A stretch of DNA of 64,000 bases, from assembly GCF_900188155.1 (NCBI RefSeq), contig NZ_FZOG01000001.1:829104-893103 (forward strand), read 5' to 3'. The notes under the pieces are model-generated. The model was not told the DNA's origin. It made no database searches and saw only the letters and a program-made list of their open reading frames with translations. Source of the stretch: Pseudomonas segetis (GTDB lineage Bacteria > Pseudomonadota > Gammaproteobacteria > Pseudomonadales > Pseudomonadaceae). The position numbers and the translations under genes were made by a program. Below, one piece after another: positions 47,212 through 57,872 of this stretch. Position 1 is the stretch's first letter; each line of letters opens with the position of its first letter.

Positions 47212-49140
47212 TTATTGCTCCGTGCCTTCAGCTTCAGGTGTGGCCGGCTGCGCGGCAGGTTCGGTGTCAGGCGCCGGGGCTGAGGATTCGCCAGGCTCAT
47301 CCAATTGCTGTGCTTGGGCCTGTTTGGCAGCTTGCGCCTCCGGCGATGTTGGGCGCGCCCACCAGGTGTTGAGGCCAATGTCGTACATCGGCGTCACGTC
47401 AGGGTGTTGCAGGCTGTTCCAATAAGCCACGCGCCAGGTCTTGATGTGCCAGTTGGGCACCACGTAATAGCCCCAGAGCAATACGCGGTCGAGGGCGCGG
47501 GTGTGATTGATCAGGTCTTGTCGTGAGTCGGCACCAATCAGGCCTACCACCAGTTGATCGATGGCCGGGTCCTTGAGACCGATGAAGTTGCGGCTTCCTG
47601 GACGGTCTGCACTACTCGAATGCCAGTATTCACGCTGTTCGTTACCCGGCGAGTTGGACTGCGGAAAACCACCAACAATCATGTCGTAATCACGCGAGCG
47701 CAAGCGATTGATGTATTGCGAGACGTCGACACGACGAATCACCATTTCGATGCCCAGGTCGGCCAGGTTGCGCTTGTAAGGCAGCAGTATGCGTTCAAAT
47801 TCGGCCTGGGCGAGCAAGAATTCGAAGCTGACGGGCTTGCCGGTGGCGTCGAGCATCTGGTCGCCTTCGACACGCCAGCCTGCCTCTTGCAGCAACTGGT
47901 AGGCGCGTCGCTGCTGTTCACGAATCATGCCTGTGGCCTTGGTCACTGGCAGGGTGAATTCGTCGGTAAATACCTTGGCCGGGATCTTATCGCGCAGTGG
48001 CTCAAGTATCTTCAGTTCGGCTTCATCCGGCAGGCCACGTGAGGCCAGTTCGGAATTGTCAAAATAACTCCGGGTGCGGGTGTAGGCGCCATTGAACAGC
48101 TGTTTGTTGGCCCACTCAAAGTCAAATAGCAGGCCAAATGCTTCACGCACGCGCGAGTCTTTGAACAGGTCGCGGCGAATATTGAAGATAAAGCCCTGCA
48201 TGCCGGTGGGGTTGGAGTTTTTCAGTTCTTCCTTGATCAACTGACCGTTTGCAACGGCCGATACGTCATAGGCCGTCGCCCAGTTCTTGGCGCTGGTCTC
48301 CAGCCAGAAGTCGAACTGACCGGCTTTGAGTGCCTGCAAGGCAACGTCGTTGTCGCGGTAGTAGTCGATACGCATGGTGTCGAAATTGTAGAAACCACGA
48401 TTGACTGCGAGGTCCTTGCCCCAGTAATCCTTGACTCGCTCATAGCGAATGCTGCGACCGGGTTTGACCTCGCTGATCCGATAGGGGCCGCTGCCCAGCG
48501 GGATTTCCAGATTGCTTTTGCTGAAGTCGCGTTCTGCCCACCAATGTTTTGGCAGTACTGGCAACTGGCCGACGATCAGCGGCAGTTCCCGATTACCCGC
48601 ATGCTTGAACTTGAAACGCACTATCAGCGGGCCTTCGACCTCGACGCTTTCAACGTCGGCGTAATAGCCACGGTACATCGGCGAGCCTTTGCTTATCAGC
48701 GTGTCGAAGGTGAACTTGACGTCTTCTGCGGTGACCGGCGTGCCGTCATTGAAGCGGGCTTCGGGGCGCAGGTAGAAGCGCACCCAGCTGCTGTCCGGGG
48801 CTTTTTCGATCTTGCCGGCCAGCAAGCCATATTCGGTGAAGGGTTCATCCAGGGCATGGACGGTAAGGGTGTCATAGATCAGGCCCAAGTCATCGGCTGA
48901 AACCCCTTTGTTGATATAGGGATTGAGGCTGTCAAAGCCGCCGAAACCAGCTTGGCGCAGCGTGCCACCTTTGGGGGCGTCAGGGTTGGCATAGTCAAAA
49001 TGAGTGAAGTCGGCCGGGTATTTCGGCGCTTCGTCATACAAGGTTACGGCATGTTGTGGGGCGGCCTGGGTCAAGCAGGACAGGCCGAGTAAAAATATGG
49101 CGCTGGTTTGAACTGCAAATGAGCGCAGCGAATGCGTCAT
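47212..49140 (-). CDS. nppA2: Periplasmic peptide-binding protein (YejA-like), second copy
   Basis: A 642-residue family-5 solute-binding protein with a signal peptide (residues 1-25, ending LTQA). Mature part: [38 protein letters not shown], and VRFKFK.. segments usual for YejA. The last 45 residues form a Pro/Ala/Glu/Gln-rich tail ([18 protein letters not shown]) not found in the neighbouring copy. Its ATG overlaps the nppA1 stop (ATGA). It delivers ligand to NppBCD. Confidence 0.93.
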   Translation of the reverse strand: MTHSLRSFAVQTSAIFLLGLSCLTQAAPQHAVTLYDEAPKYPADFTHFDYANPDAPKGGTLRQAGFGGFDSLNPYINKGVSADDLGLIYDTLTVHALDEPFTEYGLLAGKIEKAPDSSWVRFYLRPEARFNDGTPVTAEDVKFTFDTLISKGSPMYRGYYADVESVEVEGPLIVRFKFKHAGNRELPLIVGQLPVLPKHWWAERDFSKSNLEIPLGSGPYRISEVKPGRSIRYERVKDYWGKDLAVNRGFYNFDTMRIDYYRDNDVALQALKAGQFDFWLETSAKNWATAYDVSAVANGQLIKEELKNSNPTGMQGFIFNIRRDLFKDSRVREAFGLLFDFEWANKQLFNGAYTRTRSYFDNSELASRGLPDEAELKILEPLRDKIPAKVFTDEFTLPVTKATGMIREQQRRAYQLLQEAGWRVEGDQMLDATGKPVSFEFLLAQAEFERILLPYKRNLADLGIEMVIRRVDVSQYINRLRSRDYDMIVGGFPQSNSPGNEQREYWHSSSADRPGSRNFIGLKDPAIDQLVVGLIGADSRQDLINHTRALDRVLLWGYYVVPNWHIKTWRVAYWNSLQHPDVTPMYDIGLNTWWARPTSPEAQAAKQAQAQQLDEPGESSAPAPDTEPAAQPATPEAEGTEQ

Positions 49141-51002
49141 TGTTTTTTCTCCGTGGGTTTCAGCCACCAGGTACGCAGCCCCAATGTGTAGGGCGGTGTG
49201 GGGACATGAGCAAAGCGATTGCGATAAGCCAGTCGATGATAATTGATGTACCAGTTGGGGATGCTGTAATAACCCCAGAGCAACACGCGATCCAGAGCAC
49301 GGGTTGCTGCAACCTGCTCATTACGGGTTTGCGCCGAGAGCAGCTTTTCAACCATGGCATCCACTACCGGACTGTCAATACCAGCATAATTCTTGCCACC
49401 TTTGACCTTGCCCTGGCTGGAGTGGAAATACAGCGATTGCTCAAGCCCCGGGCTTAGTGTTTGCGGAAGTGTCAGGGAAATCATGTCAAAGTCGAATTGA
49501 TCAAGGCGCTGCTTGTACTGGGCGCGGTCGACGCTGCGCAGGTTTGCCTGGATGCCGAGGATTGCCAGGTTCTTGGCAAAGGGCTGGTAGATGCGCTCAA
49601 GGCTTGGGTTAACCAGCAACAATTCAAATTCGAAGTGCTCACCCTTGCCATTGACCAGGCCATTCACCGAAGGCTTCCAGCCCGCATCGGCCAATAGACC
49701 CAAGGCGCGGCGCAAGGTTTCCCTTGGAATGCCATGACCATTGGTTTTGGGCATGACAAAGGGGTCGGTAAAGAGTTTTTCCGGCAGCTCACTGCGGTAG
49801 GGTGAAAGCAACAGCCACTCGGCGCCGCCCAACTTGCCGGTGGCAGAGAACTCGCTGTTTGGATAATAGCTGTGCGCACGGGTGTAGGAGTTGTTGAACA
49901 GCGTGCGATTGGTCCACTCGAAATCAAACATCAACCCCAGTGCCTCACGAACCCTGACATCGGCAAATAGGGGGCGTCGGGTGTTCATGAACAGCGCCTG
50001 GGTCTGGGTTGGAATCTTGTGGGGGATTTCTGCGCGGATAACATCACCACGTTGCACGGCCGGGAAGTTATAGCCATTGGCCCAGTTCTTGGCTTGTTGC
50101 TCGATGTAGAAATCAAACTCACCGGCTTTGAAGGCCTCGAATGCCACATTGCTATCGCGATAAAAATCGACACGCACCTTGTCGAAGTTGTATTTGCCGC
50201 GGTTTACGGCCAGGTCTTTGCCCCACCAGTTTTTCACGCGCTCAAATGTCAGGCTCCGGCCGGGGCTGACCTGGGTGATTTTGTAGGGGCCACTGCCCAA
50301 TGGCGGTTCATAGGTGGTGGCGGTGAAGTCGCGATCCTTCCAGTAGTGCTGGGGCAGCACCGGTAGCTCGCCAAGACGCAATATCAACAGGGGATTACCC
50401 GCACGCTTGAACACAAAGCGGATGCGATGCCGGTTGAGGATATCAACGCGCTTCACTTCCTGCAGGTTGGTGCGGTATTGCGGATGGCCTTCCTTGAGCA
50501 GGGTGCGGTACGAGAAGGCAACGTCATAGGCGGTAATCGGCTTGCCATCGTGAAACCTGGCGTTTTTGCGCAGGTTGAACACCACCCAGCTGCGATCTTC
50601 ACTGTATTCGACTGTTTCGGCGATCAAGCCATAGCTTGATGCTGGCTCATCCCCGGATGGGTCATAGGCGCCAGTACCGACCATCAGCGGCTCATTCATC
50701 TCCGTCACGCCGTACTGCAGGAAGTTTGCAGTCGAGATCGGGCTCGAGCCTTTGAAAGTATAGGGGTTGAGGGTATCGAAGGTGCCTGAGGCCATCATGT
50801 GCAGGGTGCCACGCTTGGGCGCATCAGGGTTTACCCAATCGAAATGGGTAAAGCTGGCTGAGTACTTGAGCGCACCGAATTGAGCATAGCCATGGCTCTT
50901 GATAATGGTTGCCCCGGCAGGGAAACACACTAAAAGGCTGAGCAGTAATGGGATGAGGCGACGTATCAAGTGATATATCCGATCCGTGGCGGCTATGGGC
51001 AT
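49137..51002 (-). CDS. nppA1: Periplasmic peptide-binding protein (YejA-like), first copy
   Basis: A 621-residue family-5 binding protein, signal peptide about residues 1-31 (LIPLLLSLLVCFPAGA). It shares with nppA2 the blocks FTHFDWVNPDAPKRGTL, RFHDGKPITAYDVAFSY and VLLWGYYSIPNWYINYHR. The operon nppA1A2BCD matches the P. aeruginosa system PA1811-PA1807 that takes up peptidyl-nucleoside antibiotics and microcin C-type compounds. The ATG at 51002 is the likeliest start; the frame is open to 51083 and the ribosome binding site is weak. Confidence 0.9.
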   Translation of the reverse strand: MPIAATDRIYHLIRRLIPLLLSLLVCFPAGATIIKSHGYAQFGALKYSASFTHFDWVNPDAPKRGTLHMMASGTFDTLNPYTFKGSSPISTANFLQYGVTEMNEPLMVGTGAYDPSGDEPASSYGLIAETVEYSEDRSWVVFNLRKNARFHDGKPITAYDVAFSYRTLLKEGHPQYRTNLQEVKRVDILNRHRIRFVFKRAGNPLLILRLGELPVLPQHYWKDRDFTATTYEPPLGSGPYKITQVSPGRSLTFERVKNWWGKDLAVNRGKYNFDKVRVDFYRDSNVAFEAFKAGEFDFYIEQQAKNWANGYNFPAVQRGDVIRAEIPHKIPTQTQALFMNTRRPLFADVRVREALGLMFDFEWTNRTLFNNSYTRAHSYYPNSEFSATGKLGGAEWLLLSPYRSELPEKLFTDPFVMPKTNGHGIPRETLRRALGLLADAGWKPSVNGLVNGKGEHFEFELLLVNPSLERIYQPFAKNLAILGIQANLRSVDRAQYKQRLDQFDFDMISLTLPQTLSPGLEQSLYFHSSQGKVKGGKNYAGIDSPVVDAMVEKLLSAQTRNEQVAATRALDRVLLWGYYSIPNWYINYHRLAYRNRFAHVPTPPYTLGLRTWWLKPTEKKQ

Positions 51003-51244
51003 CTTGCCCGGTACAGTAACAGCTTGTATCGACAGGAAAAAGACTAGGCGCTCGAGTGACTTGGCCGCATGCGCTGGATACAAAACAATCCAGCCCTTGA
51101 AGGCTTGCCAGCCAGGCCCGCAGTGGCGCTGCAGTCATGACGGCAGGTTTTGCCCAGGCGAAATCCGGCCTGTTGTATCTTGTCCATTGCGTTAGAGGCG
51201 ACGGCCGGTTTGATCGTCACACCCAGTGGCTTATTATTTTGTTG

Positions 51245-51271
51245 AAGCCAAGCAGCATCAGCGCTTGGCTT
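51245..51271. repeat. Inverted repeat downstream of mltD
   Basis: AAGCCAAGC (51245-51253) and GCTTGGCTT (51263-51271), nine-base loop, 13 bases past the mltD stop. There is no T run in the right direction, so it is only a possible terminator. The rest of 51003-51283 must carry the npp promoter; no gene is visible. Confidence 0.45.
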
Positions 51272-51283
51272 GTGTGCTGAGTC

Positions 51284-52816
51284 CTAGCGCGGCAGGCGCA
51301 GGGTCAGGGTTTGCCCGGGGCGTAATGCGCTGCCTGTGCGCGGGTTCCAGGTCCTCAGGTGCTTTACCGGGACTTTGAAACGCTGGGCGATTACCGACAA
51401 GGAGTCGCCTTTGCGCACTTTGTAGTAGGTGACAGTGTCTTGCTTGCGGCTCGCTGCTGATTTAGTGCTCGAGGGGCTTGCCATGGCCAGGGTCTGGCCG
51501 ATTTTCAGCTTGTTCCCGCTCAGCTTGTTCCAGCGCTTGACTTCAGAGACCGACACCTTGTTGGCCTTGGCGATGGACCACAGGTTGTCGCCTGGTTTTA
51601 CCCGGTAACTGCGTGGTGTCGGGCGGGTGCTGGCAAGTTGCTGGTTAGCTTCACCTGCGCGCATTGGCAGGCTCAGGTTTTGGCCAACACGTAACCTGTT
51701 GCTGGTGAGCTTGTTCAGCTCGCGGATGCCACTGACGCTGGTGTGGTAGCGGTTGGCGATGCTGCTCAGGGTGTCGCCCCGGCGGACTTTGTATTCTTGC
51801 CAGCTGACCATGGCCTGCGGCTTCATGGTCGATAAGGTCGCGGTCAGTTGTTCGGCTTTTTCGACAGGCACCAGCAGTCTGGGCGGGCCGTCCATGGTGA
51901 TGCGACGCTTGAAGGCCGGGTTGAGTTGGTACAGCTCATCTTCATCAAGATCCATCATTTGCGCGATCTTCGACAGATCCATGTTCTGTTTCAGGGCAAC
52001 CTGTTCGAAGTAGGGCTGGTTGGCAACCGGGCTGAGACTGATGCCATAGGCCTTGGGTGTCATGATCACTTGCGACAGGGCCAGTAGCTTGGGCACATAG
52101 TTCTGCGTTTCAGTCGGCAGCGAGAGGTTCCAGTAGTCGGTTGGCAGGCCAAGTTTCTGGTTGCGCTCTATGGCTCTGCTGACCCTGCCTTCGCCCGCGT
52201 TGTAGGCGGCCAGGGCGAGCAGCCAGTCGCCGTTGAACATATCGTGCAGGCGCGTCAGGTAGTTCATCGCTGCATTGGTCGATGCCATGACATCACGGCG
52301 CCCGTCGTACCAGCTGGTCTGGCGAAGGTTGAAATGCCTGCCGGTGGCTGGCATGAATTGCCACAGGCCAACAGCATTTGCATGAGAAAGGGCGAGCGGG
52401 TTGTAGGCGCTTTCAATCATCGGTAGCAATGCCAGTTCAGTGGGCATATCGCGCTCTTCGAGCTGCTCGACGATGTAATGGATGTAAGGGTTGCTGCGCT
52501 CGCTGGCATTCTCGATGAACGAGGGGTTGCTGACAAACCAAAGGCGCTGTTGCTCGATGCGCGGGTTGATACCTATGATGTCTTGCAGCTGGTAACCATC
52601 GCGTACCCGTTCCCAAATATCAGTAGCGACATGCTTTTTGGGCTGGGTGTTGAGCCATACAGGTTCTGGTTTATGGCGTTGGACTGCCGCCATTTCGTTA
52701 CTGGTTTGTGGCGTACTTTGACAGCCGGCCAGGGTCGCGCAGAACACCACCACGAGCGCTTGAGCGCTTTGTGCTAATGCCTTTGAATTCAAGGGTTTGC
52801 GTGGTGATAAAAGCAT
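51284..52816 (-). CDS. mltD: Membrane-bound lytic murein transglycosylase D
   Basis: A 510-residue lipoprotein. The lipobox LAGC places lipidated Cys32 after the signal. An SLT-type domain follows with catalytic Glu135 in LLPMIESAYNP and AVGLWQFMPATGR, then AYNAGEGRV. Three LysM domains fill the C-terminus (about residues 345-390, 410-455, 465-508: YKVRRGDTLSSIA, YRVKPGDNLWSIA, YKVRKGDSLSVIA). It cleaves peptidoglycan to anhydromuropeptides. E. coli MltD has fewer LysM domains; three is usual for Pseudomonas. Confidence 0.95.
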   Translation of the reverse strand: MLLSPRKPLNSKALAQSAQALVVVFCATLAGCQSTPQTSNEMAAVQRHKPEPVWLNTQPKKHVATDIWERVRDGYQLQDIIGINPRIEQQRLWFVSNPSFIENASERSNPYIHYIVEQLEERDMPTELALLPMIESAYNPLALSHANAVGLWQFMPATGRHFNLRQTSWYDGRRDVMASTNAAMNYLTRLHDMFNGDWLLALAAYNAGEGRVSRAIERNQKLGLPTDYWNLSLPTETQNYVPKLLALSQVIMTPKAYGISLSPVANQPYFEQVALKQNMDLSKIAQMMDLDEDELYQLNPAFKRRITMDGPPRLLVPVEKAEQLTATLSTMKPQAMVSWQEYKVRRGDTLSSIANRYHTSVSGIRELNKLTSNRLRVGQNLSLPMRAGEANQQLASTRPTPRSYRVKPGDNLWSIAKANKVSVSEVKRWNKLSGNKLKIGQTLAMASPSSTKSAASRKQDTVTYYKVRKGDSLSVIAQRFKVPVKHLRTWNPRTGSALRPGQTLTLRLPR

Positions 52817-52915
52817 TAGCGGTGATGGTCTTCCAGATGCAAAGGTCGGGCGATTCTAGAAACCGTTTTTACGCTGGTCAAGTTTTGACCAGCGTTTTGT
52901 GGTTGTGTCGACTTT

Positions 52916-53689
52916 TTAGAAGTTGTCTTTCCAGGCGCGAAGTTCAGCAAATGCCTGCACGGCCGAGCGTTCACGGGGACCGTTCCGCTCGTCTAGTTTT
53001 TGCAGAATAGACCGTGACTGGGAGCGCAGAAAAGGGTTGGTCGCCAACTCCAAACTTAAGTTGGTAGGCAGGCTTATCTGGTCATTTTCGCGCCATTGCG
53101 TGACATCGCTGATGCGCTGGGCGATATCCTGGTTATCAGGTTCGGCTGCTTGGGCAAAACGCAAGTTGCTCAAGGTGTATTCGTGGGTGCAGTACACTGC
53201 CGTATTGGCAGGCAGCGCGGCCAGGCGGCTGAGCGAATCATGCATCTGTTCGGCCGTGCCTTCGAATAAACGGCCACAACCTGCTGCAAACAGGGTGTCG
53301 CCGCAAAACAGCAGGTCGAGCTCGCTTTGGTAATAGGCAATGTGCCCCAGCGTGTGGCCTGGAACCTCAATGATTTTGAAGGTTTGCCCCAATACTTGGA
53401 CTTCATCACCTTCGCCCAATGCCAGGTCACGGGCCGGGATCTTTTCATTGGCGGGGCCGGTCACGCGGGCGCCAGTGGTTGCTTTCAACTGCTCGACACC
53501 GCCCACGTGGTCAAAGTGATGGTGGGTTATCAGGATATCCGTAAGTTTCCAGCCAGGGTTGCTGGCCAGCCAGTTCTCGACGGGGGCGGCGTCGCCTGGA
53601 TCAACCACGGCACAGTGGCCTAGCTCGGGGTCTTGTAACAACCAGATATAGTTGTCAGAGAATGCAGGTAGGGCTTCGATGTTTATCAT
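52916..53689 (-). CDS. gloB: Hydroxyacylglutathione hydrolase (glyoxalase II)
   Basis: A 257-residue metallo-beta-lactamase-fold enzyme that hydrolyses S-lactoylglutathione to lactate and glutathione, the second step of methylglyoxal detoxification. The di-zinc motif [10 protein letters not shown] is at about residues 55-64; [12 protein letters not shown] and [13 protein letters not shown] follow. ATG at 53689 ([14 protein letters not shown]) matches homologues; the frame is open to 53716. Divergent from a methyltransferase gene. mgsA earlier in the window makes the methylglyoxal. Confidence 0.96.
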   Translation of the reverse strand: MINIEALPAFSDNYIWLLQDPELGHCAVVDPGDAAPVENWLASNPGWKLTDILITHHHFDHVGGVEQLKATTGARVTGPANEKIPARDLALGEGDEVQVLGQTFKIIEVPGHTLGHIAYYQSELDLLFCGDTLFAAGCGRLFEGTAEQMHDSLSRLAALPANTAVYCTHEYTLSNLRFAQAAEPDNQDIAQRISDVTQWRENDQISLPTNLSLELATNPFLRSQSRSILQKLDERNGPRERSAVQAFAELRAWKDNF

Positions 53690-53766
53690 GGTCGTCAGTC
53701 GCCAAGGTTTAAACAAAAGCGCATCTTAGGCTTGACTCGCCCTAAGGGCTACGCAGGAATTGATTA

Positions 53767-54543
53767 ATGTCAGATCAGCAACGCTCAGAAAAGCCGTTTG
53801 CCGACGCCGATGCACAGTGGCTGAGCTTGATCGCCAGTGCCCGACATTGGTTTGAGGGGCCTTATGGGCAGCTACTGCTTGAAAGTGAGCAGCCTGTGCT
53901 CGAAGAGGAACTCGCACGCTTCTTCGGCAGTTACATGCTGCACTATGGACCAACTGCAGGCGAGCTGCCCGAGGCCGCTCAAATTCAACATAGCGTGCGT
54001 GTCGGGCCACCATTTGCAGGGGTGGATATCGTTTGCGAAGAACAGGCCTGGCCCATGACCGAACACGCTGCCGATGTAGTGATGTTACAGCATGGCCTGG
54101 ATTTCAGCCTGTCTCCACACGGATTGCTACGTGAGGCTGCGCACAGCGTCAGGCCGGGCGGGCATTTGTTGATCGTTGGCATCAACCCGGCCAGCAGTTG
54201 GGGCTTGCGTCATCTGTTGGTTCGCGACGTACTGCACCAGGCGCGCTGCATCTCCCCCAATCGGGTTTGTGATTGGCTGCACCTGCTGGGCTTTGCGCTG
54301 GAGAAACGTCGCTTCGGGTGTTATCGTCCGCCGCTTGCTTCCCGCGCCTGGCAGGGCCGGCTGGCGCCGTTGGAGTCCTGGGGGCGGTCTTGGCAAGCGC
54401 CTTGTGGTGGTTTCTATCTATTGGTGGCGCGCAAGCTGGTCGTGGGCTTGCGGCCATTGCGCCAATCCCAGCGTGAGCCCATGGGGGCGCTGGTGCCGAT
54501 GCCGGTGGCCAAGGTTAGTCGCCGGGCTGCTGGCAAGCCCTAG
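53767..54543 (+). CDS. SAM-dependent methyltransferase (type 11)
   Basis: A 258-residue cytoplasmic protein with a class I methyltransferase core. The acidic segment PFAGVDIVCEEQAWPM, ADVVMLQHGLDFSLSPHGLLREAAHSVRPGGHLLIVG corresponds to motifs IV-V. The glycine-rich motif I is weak, as in other members of this Pseudomonas gene group. It sits between gloB and rnhA as in P. aeruginosa PA1814. Substrate unknown. Preceded by a divergent gap of 77 bases. Confidence 0.8.
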   Translation: MSDQQRSEKPFADADAQWLSLIASARHWFEGPYGQLLLESEQPVLEEELARFFGSYMLHYGPTAGELPEAAQIQHSVRVGPPFAGVDIVCEEQAWPMTEHAADVVMLQHGLDFSLSPHGLLREAAHSVRPGGHLLIVGINPASSWGLRHLLVRDVLHQARCISPNRVCDWLHLLGFALEKRRFGCYRPPLASRAWQGRLAPLESWGRSWQAPCGGFYLLVARKLVVGLRPLRQSQREPMGALVPMPVAKVSRRAAGKP

Positions 54544-54598
54544 CCAATATGCCTGATACCGGGCGGTTTGATTTACCTTATCGAGAGAAAAGCGCTGC

Positions 54599-55051
54599 AT
54601 GTCAGAACAAGTTGAGATCTATACCGATGGCGCGTGCAAGGGAAATCCTGGTGTAGGTGGCTGGGGTGCCTTGCTGGTGTTTAAAGGTGTCGAGAAGGAG
54701 TTGTGGGGCGGCGAAGCCGAGACCACCAACAATCGCATGGAGCTGACAGCGGCAATCCGCGCCCTGGCTGAGCTAAAGCGCGAGTGCAATGTGCGTCTGG
54801 TAACCGACTCCCAATATGTCATGCAGGGTATCCAGGACTGGATGCCAAACTGGAAGAAGCGTGGCTGGAAAACCGCCGCCAAGCAGCCGGTGAAGAATGC
54901 CGACCTGTGGCAGCAGTTGGATGAGCAAGTAAATCGCCATCAAGTGACCTGGCAGTGGGTGCGCGGCCACACCGGCCATCCAGGCAACGAGCGGGCCGAT
55001 CAACTGGCTAATCGCGGTGTCGATGAAGTCAGAAGCACCCAGTTCGGCTAA
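54599..55051 (+). CDS. rnhA: Ribonuclease HI
   Basis: A 150-residue nuclease that removes RNA from RNA:DNA hybrids. The four acidic catalytic residues are visible: D10 in [12 protein letters not shown]48 in NNRMELTA, D70 in VTDSQYV and D134 in GNERADQLA, plus the basic handle [11 protein letters not shown]. In many gamma-proteobacteria rnhA adjoins dnaQ; here a four-gene CoA module separates them. Confidence 0.97.
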   Translation: MSEQVEIYTDGACKGNPGVGGWGALLVFKGVEKELWGGEAETTNNRMELTAAIRALAELKRECNVRLVTDSQYVMQGIQDWMPNWKKRGWKTAAKQPVKNADLWQQLDEQVNRHQVTWQWVRGHTGHPGNERADQLANRGVDEVRSTQFG

Positions 55052-55065
55052 CCTGCAGTCTTCCT

Positions 55066-56265
55066 CTATTCGTCGCGGCCCTGGTCTGGCCGCTCAATGG
55101 CCAGCGCCACGCCCTGGCCGCCGCCGATGCACAGTGTCGCCAAGCCTTTCTTGGCATCGCGCTTGATCATCTCATGCAGCAGGGTTACCAGGACACGGCA
55201 ACCCGAGGCTCCAATCGGGTGGCCCAGGGCGATGGCACCGCCGTTGACATTGACCTTCTGGCTGTCCCAGTCCAGTTCCTTGCCTACTGCAAGCGCTTGA
55301 GCGGCGAAGGCTTCATTGGCTTCAATCAGATCCAGGTCCTCCAGTGTCCAGCCTGCTTTTGACAGGCAGCGTTTTGTCGCGCTCACCGGGGCGATGCCCA
55401 TTATCGCCGGGTCGACACCAGCATTGGCATAGCTGGCGATCCTTGCCAATACTGGCAGTCCGAGCGCCTGGGCTTTGCTGGCGCTCATCAGCAGCACGGC
55501 GGCGGCGCCATCATTCAAGCTCGAAGCATTGCCGGCGGTGACAGTGCCGTCCTTTTTAAAGGCGGGCTTGAGCTTGCCGAGGCTTTCAGGGGTCGTGCCA
55601 GGGCGAGGCTGCTCGTCAGTGGCGAAGGTCACGGGATCGCCCTTGCGCGAGGGGATCAGGATTGGAGTGATTTCCTCGACAAAACGGCCGGCCTCAATGG
55701 CGGCAACGGCTTTTTGCTGGGAGCTGGCCGCGAAAGCATCTTGTTCTTCGCGGGAGATTGCATATTTGTCGACCAGGTTTTCGGCAGTGATACCCATGTG
55801 GTAGTCGTTGAACGCGTCCCACAGGCCATCTTGAATCACAGTGTCCACCAGTTTCGAATGCCCCATGCGCAGGCCGGTTCGTGCGCCTTGCATGACATAG
55901 GGTGCCAGGCTCATGTTCTCCATGCCGCCGGCGATAACCACCTCTGCATCCCCGCAGCGAATGGCTTGGGCGCCAAGATGCAGAGCCTTGAGACCCGAGC
56001 CGCATACCTTGTTCAGGGTCATGGCCGGGACGGCGTGGGGTAAGCCGGCAATGATCGATGCCTGGCGGGCCGGGTTCTGGCCACTGCCAGCAGTCAGTAC
56101 CTGGCCGAGGATCACCTCATCAACCAGCGCGCCGTCAATCCGGGTCTGTTCCAACAGGCGGCGAATCACGGCTGCGCCCAGCTCCGGCGCTGGTACAGTT
56201 GCCAATGAACCCTGAAAACTGCCAATGGCTGTGCGCGTTGCGGCTACGATGACGACATCATTCAT
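55066..56265 (-). CDS. atoB: Acetyl-CoA C-acetyltransferase (thiolase II)
   Basis: A 399-residue thiolase. The nucleophilic Cys is in [15 protein letters not shown] (about residue 88), with [18 protein letters not shown] and [13 protein letters not shown] at the C-terminus. It splits acetoacetyl-CoA to two acetyl-CoA after the CoA-transferase step. It is downstream of dhcB on the same strand but a full terminator-like hairpin lies between them, so it may have its own promoter or depend on read-through. Confidence 0.92.
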   Translation of the reverse strand: MNDVVIVAATRTAIGSFQGSLATVPAPELGAAVIRRLLEQTRIDGALVDEVILGQVLTAGSGQNPARQASIIAGLPHAVPAMTLNKVCGSGLKALHLGAQAIRCGDAEVVIAGGMENMSLAPYVMQGARTGLRMGHSKLVDTVIQDGLWDAFNDYHMGITAENLVDKYAISREEQDAFAASSQQKAVAAIEAGRFVEEITPILIPSRKGDPVTFATDEQPRPGTTPESLGKLKPAFKKDGTVTAGNASSLNDGAAAVLLMSASKAQALGLPVLARIASYANAGVDPAIMGIAPVSATKRCLSKAGWTLEDLDLIEANEAFAAQALAVGKELDWDSQKVNVNGGAIALGHPIGASGCRVLVTLLHEMIKRDAKKGLATLCIGGGQGVALAIERPDQGRDE

Positions 56266-56323
56266 TTGAGGTTACCTCGTAAAGGATCCGTGCCTGGCAA
56301 GGCTGCGGCGAGTAGCAATGAAT

Positions 56324-56360
56324 AAAAAAGCCTTGCCACCGACGGTGGAGATGGCAAGGC
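56324..56360 (-). terminator. Terminator between dhcB and atoB
   Basis: On the minus strand GCCTTGCCA (from 56360) pairs with TGGCAAGGC (to 56330) over a 13-base loop, followed by six T (A run at 56324-56329). It lies just beyond the dhcB stop. Confidence 0.85.
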
Positions 56361-56373
56361 GAGGGAAGGGGAA

Positions 56374-57030
56374 TTAGAAGGTCATTTCCGGGACATGATC
56401 GGGGATGATCAGGCGGCCAGCTGTTTTTTCGGCAATTTCCTCGACGCTGATTCCGGGCGCTCGTTCGCGCAGGATAAATGCACCGTTTTCGATCTCAAGG
56501 TAGGCCAGGTCGGTCAGCACTTTCTTGATGCAACCCGCGCCTGTGAGGGGCAGGGTGCAACGACTGAGCAGCTTGGATTCGCCGTCTTTGGAGGCGTGGG
56601 TCATGGTCACGATAATATTATCGGCCCCTGCAACCAGGTCCATGGCGCCGCCCATGCCTTTGATAAGCTTGCCGGGAATCATCCAGGAGGCAATGTTGCC
56701 TTCGACGTCCACCTCGAAAGCACCGAGCACGGTCAGGTCGACATGGCCGCCACGGATCATGGCGAAGGATTCGGCCGATGAAAAAATCGATGCGCCCTTG
56801 ACTGCGGTAACAGTCTGTTTGCCGGCGTTGATCATATCGGCATCAACATGCTCATCTTTGGGGAATGCACCCATGCCGAGCAGGCCATTCTCCGATTGCA
56901 GCATCACCTGGATATCATCCGGTACATAGTTGGCTACCAGTGTTGGAATGCCAATGCCCAGGTTGACGTAGTAACCGTCCTTGAGCTCGCGGGCAACGCG
57001 CTGAGCCATTTGTTCGCGGGTAAGTGCCAT
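56374..57030 (-). CDS. dhcB: 3-oxoacid/dehydrocarnitine CoA-transferase, subunit B
   Basis: A 218-residue CoA-transferase beta subunit. The catalytic Glu lies in QSENGLLGMG; NLGIGIPTLVANY and GGHVDLTVLGAFEVD are family features. Together with subunit A it moves CoA between succinyl- or acetyl-CoA and a 3-oxoacid (acetoacetate or dehydrocarnitine). Which acid is used cannot be read from sequence; scoB/atoA are alternative names. Good AGGAGAGG ribosome binding site. Confidence 0.88.
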   Translation of the reverse strand: MALTREQMAQRVARELKDGYYVNLGIGIPTLVANYVPDDIQVMLQSENGLLGMGAFPKDEHVDADMINAGKQTVTAVKGASIFSSAESFAMIRGGHVDLTVLGAFEVDVEGNIASWMIPGKLIKGMGGAMDLVAGADNIIVTMTHASKDGESKLLSRCTLPLTGAGCIKKVLTDLAYLEIENGAFILRERAPGISVEEIAEKTAGRLIIPDHVPEMTF

Positions 57031-57057
57031 GAGCGGCCTCTCCTTAATATGGGTGGC

Positions 57058-57756
57058 TCACGCCAGTACGGTGCGTTTTTCAATGCGCTTTTCGAAGTGC
57101 CCCTGGATGATGCGGTCGACGTAAATGCCGGGGGTATGGATCTGCGCCGGATCGAGCTCGCCGGGTTCGACGATTTCTTCAACCTCGACCACTGTGATGC
57201 GTCCTGCAGTCGCGGCCAGCGGGTTGAAGTTCTGCGCCGTGTGGCGATAGATGACATTGCCGAAATGATCGGCCTTCCAGCCTTTGACTATGGCGAAGTC
57301 ACCGGTAATCGAAGGCTCCAGGATGTAGTGACGATCGCCGTATTGACGGACTTCCTTGCCTTCGGCCACGGGCGTGCCGTACCCGGTGGCGGTGAAGAAC
57401 GCTGGAATCCCGGCCCCACCTGCGCGCAGCTTTTCCGCGAGAGTGCCTTGTGGCGTCAGTTCGACTTCCAGCTCGCCGTTGAGCAACTGTTGTTCAAAGA
57501 GCGCGTTTTCGCCGACGTAAGAGGCAATCATCTTGCGAATCTGCCGGTCTTCGAGCAATACACCCAGGCCAAATCCATCGACGCCGCAATTATTGGAAAC
57601 CACGGTCAGGCCCTTGACCCCGAGCCGGCGGATCTGGCCAATCAGGTTTTCCGGGATGCCGCAAAGACCGAAGCCCCCGGCCAATACAGTCATGCCATCA
57701 GTGAGGCCGGCGAGTGCCTCCTCGTAGCTGTTCACGCGTTTATCGAGCCCTGCCAT
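57058..57756 (-). CDS. dhcA: 3-oxoacid/dehydrocarnitine CoA-transferase, subunit A
   Basis: A 232-residue CoA-transferase alpha subunit with [21 protein letters not shown] near the N-terminus and [24 protein letters not shown] in the middle. It is 27 bases upstream of dhcB and preceded by AGGAG. The gene order LysR gene / dhcA-dhcB-atoB with a divergent regulator matches P. aeruginosa PA1998-PA2001, where it serves carnitine catabolism; general ketone-body use is the alternative. Confidence 0.88.
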   Translation of the reverse strand: MAGLDKRVNSYEEALAGLTDGMTVLAGGFGLCGIPENLIGQIRRLGVKGLTVVSNNCGVDGFGLGVLLEDRQIRKMIASYVGENALFEQQLLNGELEVELTPQGTLAEKLRAGGAGIPAFFTATGYGTPVAEGKEVRQYGDRHYILEPSITGDFAIVKGWKADHFGNVIYRHTAQNFNPLAATAGRITVVEVEEIVEPGELDPAQIHTPGIYVDRIIQGHFEKRIEKRTVLA

Positions 57757-57872
57757 CTGCTTGCTCCTATGGATGTGGCATCGGTCCTGGACCGGAGATG
57801 GCTTCAGTGTCGTTTGCTGGGTATTATTTGTTAAGTTTGTTTTTTATTGGTATTGATAGGTTTTTCTGAATA

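Noticed and set aside
51003..51283. Possible small gene between mltD and nppA1
   Set aside because: Only short frames without ribosome binding sites or recognisable composition; read as leader and hairpin.
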